From Tretioscincus oriximinensis (taxonomy: Eukaryota > Chordata > Lepidosauria > Squamata > Gymnophthalmidae): DNA of 64,000 bases. This document shows, one piece after another, positions 57,720 through 64,000 of this stretch; positions within the stretch are counted from its first letter, which is position 1, and the number at the start of each line of letters is the position of its first letter. The stretch lies in the NCBI GenBank assembly GCA_022410635.1, contig JAJVDF010000213.1, forward strand, positions 559,233 to 623,232. Reading direction: 5' to 3'. The notes under the pieces are model-generated. The model saw nothing but the letters and a program-made list of their open reading frames with translations, had not been told where the DNA came from and made no database searches. Made by a program: the position numbers and the translations under genes.

Positions 57720-59260
57720 CAATGTAAATAGCATAAATAATCCAACCATTATCATAAAATAGATTTGACTAAGAAATGAATGTGTTGATACTACCACTTA
57801 CAGAACGTATTAATACTACTAGGGCTACATTACATTATAGAAAAATAAAAGCTTCAGGGGTTTGGGTAGTCTGAATTAACCAATATATCCTGTTCTTTTG
57901 GCTCTGACACTTCCAACCAACTTTTCTCAAGCTACCTTCATTGCTAGATTTGACCCCTGGGCTACCATATGACGGAGAATGGGACTGGAATTGCTATATT
58001 TCAGTTTATATATTATATTAGTATGTAGAATGATGCTCAAACTGGGGAAATTAATATTCGTGCTACGAATATGAAAATCACCCACCAACATGCATACCAC
58101 TCCAAAATTCCCACTCAGGAAACACCTGAGACTGTTTTGAAGTGTGCGATAAATTTGCAATTTTTATTTTTTACTGAGGGGAAGGGGCCTTCAGGAACTG
58201 GTCCTGGTTGCCAGAGCCTTCTAGTACTGGTGCAGTTAATTTAATAAATAATAATAATAAAAAAAAATTTTCAAAAGTTTTTTTCCCTTCAGTAAAAAAT
58301 GGGGACCCCCAAACCAAGTCTCCCCCCAGAAGGGGTCATCTGGTCAGCCTATTAGTATGCAGTGCAGGTTTTGTATCATATCCCTGGAGCTGTCCTCCAC
58401 ACTGGAGCTAGGATCTACCAGTATGCTAGTAGAACCTAATCTGGAATACAGAAGTTTGCAGAAAGTGCATACCCTGATGTTCTAGTTTTCAGGGGACCTA
58501 TTTTGGTAGTGGGTCCTATTTCATTACCAGGATATGATTCCATGGGGCTTTGAGGGTGGGGATATACATTCCCAGATGCAAGAGCTTTCAGAAGCAAATT
58601 CAAATGCTCATAGAATAGCATTACTGTATAGATATTAGAGTTCTAGATCAAGCTTTTGCCATGGGTCTGGACCAGAGAACCTCACATAATTCCAGCTTGC
58701 TAAGAAAATTGCAGCAAAGTGCAAAAAGGTCTTATCTAAACTGACAAGAGCAGCTTGAATAACTGATCTCCAACGTTCAAAAAACAAGCAATGTTTACCA
58801 ATTGTGATCTAAAGACAATATTTGCTTTCCTGATTTCTATACTAAAAGAAGTTCTTCAATACTTTTATGATAGTTTGCTTTTCTGATGTTTTGCTTCCAA
58901 TGATGGAAGGTATAGCTATGATCTATATATAAAGCCAACTCTATGTATACAGCTTCCCATATATTGTATTCCCACTGTGTAAATAACATATCTTGTGATA
59001 TTTGGCCTTTCAAGCCCAGAATAGCTGCACTACAGGTTCAGACTTGCTTTTTCAATTTAAATTGTAAATATTTCACTGACTCCATCATACACCATGTGCT
59101 CCTAACCTTAGGAGTGCAGCTTTGGAACTTACTTGAGTCCTTAAATTGCTTATCCACTTACCAAAGGAAAAAATAATACTTTCGAACATACTGAAATTGT
59201 TAAGATGGCTTCAGCCTTTAGAATGGGACTACAGCACTTTCCTTATCCCAACTCATCCCA
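57720..59260. other. Intron stretch, minor features only
   Basis: An AAT-rich run at about 58237-58266. GGGGTCATCTGGTCAG at 58332-58347 also occurs at 40624-40639, suggesting an old dispersed repeat. Nothing else recognised. Confidence 0.45.
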
Positions 59261-59267
59261 AACGACT

Positions 59268-59847
59268 TGTCATGACCCATCCTGTGCTCCCAGAGGAGGA
59301 AGAAGAGGAAACAGGGAACACCATTTAACTAAGGCTAAGGAAAGCAAAGCGCAGAGTTCCTACAGGACCAGAGCCAACGTAACTAATGGGCAGAATGGCT
59401 GGAGATGTGCAGCTAGGGATTTTACAGTCCAAATCTACCTCTGAGGTTCCCCAGCCTTCTGGGAGTGGTTCAGGGGAGCCTCTGCCACCTGACTCTCCCC
59501 CCTTCATCCCCAGAACCTCAGGAGCAGCAAAGGACTTGGCTGAGGGCCAGCCTACAACAGAGAAGATGCAGCATTAGTCTGGTTACTATGAAGAGAGCTG
59601 GTCTAGGGGAAAAGTCTTTGCAGGATCCAGGATGAGAGAGGACAGCTGAAAGGGATGATAACTTGGGCTGGGAGGTTTGCTACTTGGTGCATATAACCAT
59701 GGGATGGGTTTGTGGTAGCAACTGTTTTATTTTGGTGAATAAACCTGTGAAGTTGTTTCCTTTATGTTGGTTGTGTTTATGTTCAGTAAAGCTTTGTTCC
59801 TGCTGAAATCTGTCTCTGTTCCTTTTTCGGGGGACTGGGACATGACA
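59268..59847 (+). mobile_element. Probable solo LTR, about 580 bp
   Basis: It begins TGTCATGACC and ends GGGACATGACA, giving the TG...CA ends and 7-bp inverted termini (TGTCATG/CATGACA) typical of an LTR. Inside are CATATAA (59690-59696) as a TATA-like box and AATAAA (59738-59743), then a U5-like T/G-rich stretch with CTGTCTCTGTTCC. No internal retroelement genes adjoin either end, hence solo. Flanks share only AACG approximately, so the target duplication is not proven. Confidence 0.6.
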
Positions 59848-59849
59848 CA

Positions 59850-61380
59850 ACGTGTTTTGTTTGCCATATGCCTTTCCTTTTCTTTGTTCCTTTATTCTCA
59901 TCAAGCAAACAAGATAGCTCCCATTTGTAGATGCAAAAGTTGAGTCTTAGCCATTGTAAGTAACTGTCATTTTTCCAGTATGGTTAGTCTATGTGCTGCA
60001 CTTTTGTGTGCTGGCATCAGCCAAAGTAGAGCAAAATGCCTCAATCAAAGAATTTCAGCATAAATAAAAATAAGTATTTTCAAATTGTTTGGTGGGGACA
60101 AATCTTACAAAACAGTTATGGAATATATATTCTGCTAATATAGAAAGCTTTAATTAATGGGTATAAGTTTAAATGAAAATTTCAAACACCTTCATTACCA
60201 TATTTAGGCAAAATATAGTTAGCGATAGTACTAAGAAGATTTTTTTTATTGCTTTTATTACTAAAAAAATAAAGTGAGGGAAGAGGAGAAGTAAAATAAG
60301 TAAATTACAGCCCATGGGCAAAATACAGCCAAAATCTGGTCCTGAACACCTTAAAGTAGCCCAAACAATCAACTTTTCATTTCTAGGGATGCTTCAGTGT
60401 CTCCATAAGAGAAATAATGAAATTGGGCATCTTGGGCAGTTGCCATACAAAGATGCATGGATTCTAAGGAAATGTAGCCAGAGTGTTTGGTAAGAATGAT
60501 ACTTGTCATGAAAATAATTGTAAGGAGGATTCAAATGAAAGATCAACTTAAAAGATTGTCTTGGCATTCCCAGAATATGAGTAATTCCAGCTAAATGATC
60601 CCATTATTTCACTGGGATGATAGGAGAAAAGAACTGGGTTTTACTGGTTTGTAGTAAAGGCTTTTCAAAGCAATATCTCTTTGGGTCCATGGCTTTAAAA
60701 ATTAACAAATAGCTAGCAGATGACTATAAAAAGCAAGGAAAAACAACTCAAAGCAAAAATGTTGTGCAATAAAAAAAATCAATTCCTTTATTAAAATCAC
60801 AAGATAAAGAAGCTGCAGGGTCTGAAAAAACAAGCAAAAGCAAAGAAGAACAGTCTGACAGTCTGGGAAACTTTGTATTTTTAAGCATAAAACCACATTT
60901 GTGGGACTCTCACTACAGAGCATGCTGAGTTAATCTTACAGTACACATACAAGACTTTGCCTGCTCCTGCAACACTTGCAGTGAATGCTATTTTTATGAA
61001 TGGACAAAATAGTAAAATGTCTGAACTTTGACAGGAATCCAAAATACTTTTGTGGAAGACTGAAAGGTCAAATCCAAGGACTAACAGGGAACCCTAAAAT
61101 AAACACATGGATTTTCTTACACATTCTGGAGTGGGCTCCAAGTGGTTAGAGGTCTATTATCATCTAGCCACAGCAATATGTTGATGTCATCTTCAGAAGC
61201 TTGCTGTGACAAACTTATGAGGCACTTTCAGGACAAAGTTACTCAGATTTGCATGGAACTGGGATTCCACTGTTGGAATTAGTCTGGTGGAGGTGAGTGG
61301 ATCTTCTTGATCCTTGCCCTTCATGGCTAATAAAAGCTAGTCAAGGAGAGTATGGATGGGTAAATTCAGAGAGTGATAAA
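59850..61380. other. Intron stretch with no recognised element
   Basis: AT-rich intron; A-rich runs near 60240 and 60770. Nothing recognised. Confidence 0.5.
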
Positions 61381-61383
61381 TGC

Positions 61384-61517
61384 CATAAGAACATAAGAAC
61401 ATAAGAAGAGCCATACTGGATCAGGCCACAGCCCATCAAGTCCAGCATTCTGTGTCACACAGAGGCCCACCAGATGCACCTGGGCAGTCCAAACAGAGGA
61501 AAGCCAAATATGCTGCT
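61384..61517 (-). mobile_element. LINE 3' end fragment
   Basis: CATAAGAACATAAGAACATA then AGAGCCATACTGGATCAGGC and CCAGCATTCTGTGTCACACA: a second short copy of the same LINE 3' end as 57583, with the 8-bp tail repeats at its left (3') end. Confidence 0.78.
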
Positions 61518-62045
61518 CCTGTTCGTGACTCTTTATGAGAGGGGGATGCCAGCAGCGTTGAAGGAGTACATTAAGAGGGCCTCCCTGGATCCAGAGGTCC
61601 GACATAACTTCAATCCTGTAGCTAATAGCCCCTTCTTGGGCACAGTGTTAGAGAAGGTGGTAGTGACGGAGGGTATGGATCTTTTTAATCATTTTATGAA
61701 TGTGCTATTTTTTGTTGTTTTGTTTGTTCGTTACCTGCCCTGATACTATTGGTGAAGGGTGGGATGTAAATCATTTTAAATAAATTAAGTAAATAAAATA
61801 ACAGGAATGCTTCAATGATATGGATTATCTAGACTCGTTTCAGTCTGGTTTTAGGCAGGGATTTGACACTGAAAATGCACTGGTTGCCCTGATTGATGAC
61901 CTTTATCAGGAGAGGGACAAGGGAAATGCAATCCTATTCATCTCTCCGTGGCCTCTGATATCATTGACCATTGTATCCTACTGGAACAGCCTCAGGGATT
62001 GGGACTTAGGGACACTGCTTTACAGTGTTCTCATTCTGTCTATGT
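61518..62045 (+). mobile_element. L2-like LINE RT fragment with a nested SINE-like tail
   Basis: The + strand reads NFNPVANSPFLGTVLEKVV (about 61607-61664) and, after an interruption, SFQSGFRQGFDTENALVALI with DDLYQERDKGNA (about 61832-61930). These are the finger/palm blocks of an L2/Jockey-type reverse transcriptase (usual NYRPVSNLPFLGKVLEKVV and FQSGFRPGHGTETALV). The catalytic aspartate block that should follow is degraded. At about 61690-61800 a TTTGTTTG stretch and a GGGTGGGATGTAAATCATTT-type tail with AAATAAATTAAG interrupt it, probably a nested SINE end. Different LINE lineage from the CR1-like copy at 8.1-11.5 kb. Confidence 0.65.
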
Positions 62046-62159
62046 AGTAGATTCAGGAATGTAGCAGTGGGTTTTAGTACCGTTCAACCCATTTGGCTGA
62101 GCACATAGTACCCATGCATCAAAATGACTAAAAACAGTAATAATACACATGCAGGTGAA

Positions 62160-62275
62160 TTATAACTCGTCATTTATTTATTTTTTATAACTTTTTAATT
62201 GTGGTCCACCCTGAAATCTTTGGGTATCCTATGGGATATAATCATAAATAAACAAATTAATAACGTGTTAGAGGT
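62160..62275. repeat. SINE-like 3' tail remnant
   Basis: TGTGGTCCACCCTGAAATC and GGGATATAATCATAAATAAA resemble the RNA-Pol-III SINE ending type with an (AAAT)n tail; only about 110 bp. Confidence 0.4.
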
Positions 62276-62410
62276 TTGCATATTATTTTCATGCACCCTA
62301 ACTTACCATAACTCTTGTGGGAGCTACTTGTCCAACTGAAGGGAGAAAGAAGGGAGATCGTGTTTCTTTCATGCTTCCTTCCTGGCAGTTAGTTAAAATA
62401 ATGGATATTT

Positions 62411-62424
62411 CCCCCCCCCCCCCC
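62411..62424. repeat. Poly-C run (14)
   Basis: Fourteen consecutive C; likely length-variable. Confidence 0.9.
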
Positions 62425-62429
62425 TTGCA

Positions 62430-64000
62430 AAGAAACAGAGGAATTGGCATCAAAATAAATGGTGGTCGTAAGCTCTGTGCCTTGCTTTAGAAGGAATATA
62501 AAGATGGCACCATCTTCGTATTTTCACGTGTCTTAACTGTCAGAAATGGCTGAGACCTCGGAATAAACGGTGGGATAAGTGAAAAGGATTAATGTTCAGC
62601 TCTGTCAATTCACTAGGGTAACTTAAGAAGGTTGGAGTTCTATTCCTCTCCAGGACTGCTTAGAGCACAGGTGGCATGTTCTACTGGATATACACTAGCC
62701 CATAGATGCATCTTTTAGAAGGCTATCTTATTTCATCTTTCAAGAACTATTTTTCAACACCTTTAGAGTATAATCTATCCATATTCATCTTGATTTATAT
62801 GGATAAACTATATCAGTAATTTCCAACCTGAGGGTACCCCTAAGGTAATGGGGTTTTTACATTATTCAGTTTTTCACCAACAAACCAGGACACTGGTCTA
62901 CATGAATATCATAAGGCAGAGCATCTATTGTATATAAAACTTGAGAGCCTAGGATTTACCTTTAATGATTAATTAAGTTCTATCACTTGAAGGTTTCTTA
63001 AGAGCTGCTAATATACTTTGTGCAGTCTGAAATCTGGCTCAGCCTTCTTCAGCTTTTTCTTTCTGTCATCTTCTTGGCCCAAAATATAAACTTTCTTACG
63101 GTACTGGATGCCAGTTTCCAAGTAATAATGAAAAAATGATTAAAGTTAAAATAACCCTCACTGGGCTTTCAATTGGATAAGACTTTAGCAACATTCAAAT
63201 TGAAAAGGAGGGAAATAAGTTTCCCTTATGAAAGAAAGGAAGAGTTACTTAGCTTCAGTGGAAATTTTGCATATACAGTGGAGTAAAGTAAATACTCTGA
63301 ATTTTGTTCTTTTATTTTCATGTTAATATGCAATGAAATTTTGAGCAGGAATAAAGATCAGTTTTATGGGGGATCATGCTTACATGCTTAGCTTTATCAC
63401 AAATTGTCTTGGTATGTCAATTTATTGACTTGATAGCCCTCAAAGCTTCATAACAATTGTATTGGTACCTATTAATATCATGCCATAGGGGAATTTGAAG
63501 GATGTACAATTAAACAAATAAATACCTATATTATACAGTATCATGTAACGGTATATTGGAGAAGTTGCCTATGTTTGGATACAATGTATAAGTATGAGAA
63601 ACTAATGCAATAAGACAGGTTGCTTTGATCTCTAGATAGTGTTTTAAATCACAGGGTAAGACATTTACAGCACAACTCCAAGCAATCACCATTTATAAAT
63701 ACAATAAATAAATATATAAAAATTACATTTAGACTATTGAAACTCAGTTATATGGATTGAGCAGTTGCCTACCATGTTTTGTCTGAATGAAACTAGTGTT
63801 ATTCTTCATCAGATTCATCCCACTAGGTCATTATGGATTAGCTGTAGATCTGTTTGAAGGGGTCTAGTTTTGATTCAGGTTCTGCATCTAGAACAGAACA
63901 AGGAGGATTCTGTAGCTCTTTAAAATATAATTTTCTAATGCCAATGTGAAGAAGGCAGGTGGTGCCTTGAATGGGAAGTCTACTATGTAGATTGGGACAG
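62430..64000. other. Intron stretch with no recognised element
   Basis: AT-rich DNA to the window edge; no next TENM2 exon seen. Confidence 0.55.

Larger units (their letters stand above)
29083..64000 (+). other. TENM2: TENM2 intron, 5' part (continues beyond the window)
   Basis: Begins with the donor GTAAGT. The next teneurin exon, which should start with the remainder of an Ala codon just after the membrane helix, is not seen in the following 34.9 kb, so this intron is at least that long. It holds LTR-like, hAT, Tc1/mariner, LINE and low-complexity insertions listed separately. Confidence 0.88.

Noticed and set aside
33066..60150. 19-bp match ATATATTCTGCTAATATAG at about 33068 and 60125
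   Set aside because: AT-rich and isolated; flanks do not align, so no repeat can be claimed.
1..64000. Additional TENM2 exons
   Set aside because: No other frame resembles the upstream intracellular domain or the ectodomain start; only two exons are supported.

Overview
The window is nuclear DNA from a vertebrate, most likely a squamate reptile (lizard, gecko or snake). It is AT-rich and sparse in genes. It carries split vertebrate exons with GT-AG borders, CR1/L2-type LINEs, tRNA-derived SINEs, hAT and Tc1/mariner MITEs, LTR pieces and hairpin insertions of a type common in reptiles. There is no bacterial or viral gene organisation. Species cannot be fixed from the sequence alone. Two N gaps (13204-13362 with sporadic bases, and 55500-55985) and single Ns at 11526, 16805, 17129, 36600 and 48515 show that this is a draft scaffold. 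|| The only host gene recognised is teneurin-2 (TENM2), on the + strand. Two consecutive coding exons are present: 4707-4941 (proline-rich intracellular domain) and 28844-29082 (juxtamembrane region plus the single transmembrane helix). They join in frame through an AGG arginine codon across a 23.9 kb intron. Everything else is intron of this gene: more than 4.7 kb upstream, 23.9 kb between the exons, and more than 34.9 kb downstream. || Layout. 1-4.7 kb: SINE tail, a Tc1/mariner MITE, and a minus-strand LINE split by a hAT MITE. 4.7-4.94 kb: TENM2 exon. 5-8 kb: pyrimidine-rich tract, SINE tail, and a LINE 3' end split by a second hAT MITE. 8.1-11.5 kb: a long decayed minus-strand CR1/L2-clade LINE with ORF1 esterase, endonuclease and reverse-transcriptase domains still readable. 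11.9-13.6 kb: probable LINE 5' region and two long perfect-hairpin insertions. 16.5-17.2 kb: CR1 3' end with its ATTCTATG tail. 17.4-19.85 kb: a foldback repeat and two tRNA-derived SINEs. 20-28 kb: mostly featureless intron, then a third hairpin insertion. 28.84-29.08 kb: TENM2 transmembrane exon. 30.6-32.5 kb: an LTR-like promoter/poly(A) module and a 1 kb hAT-like element. 38.9-45.7 kb: further MITEs and a CCATCC-rich tract. 55.4-56.05 kb: another copy of the hAT MITE with a gapped GC core. 57.6-62 kb: LINE 3' ends, a probable solo LTR and an L2-like RT fragment. || The most interesting structural signal is three insertions (about 12.1, 13.1-13.6 and 28.0 kb), each flanked by a 12-14 bp target duplication. 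Each consists of a long perfect inverted repeat with a one-sided tail. Arms within a copy are identical, while the two related copies differ from each other. This points to inverted duplication at the moment of insertion (snap-back copying) rather than a pre-existing palindromic family. No protein-coding system other than TENM2 and dead transposon genes was found.
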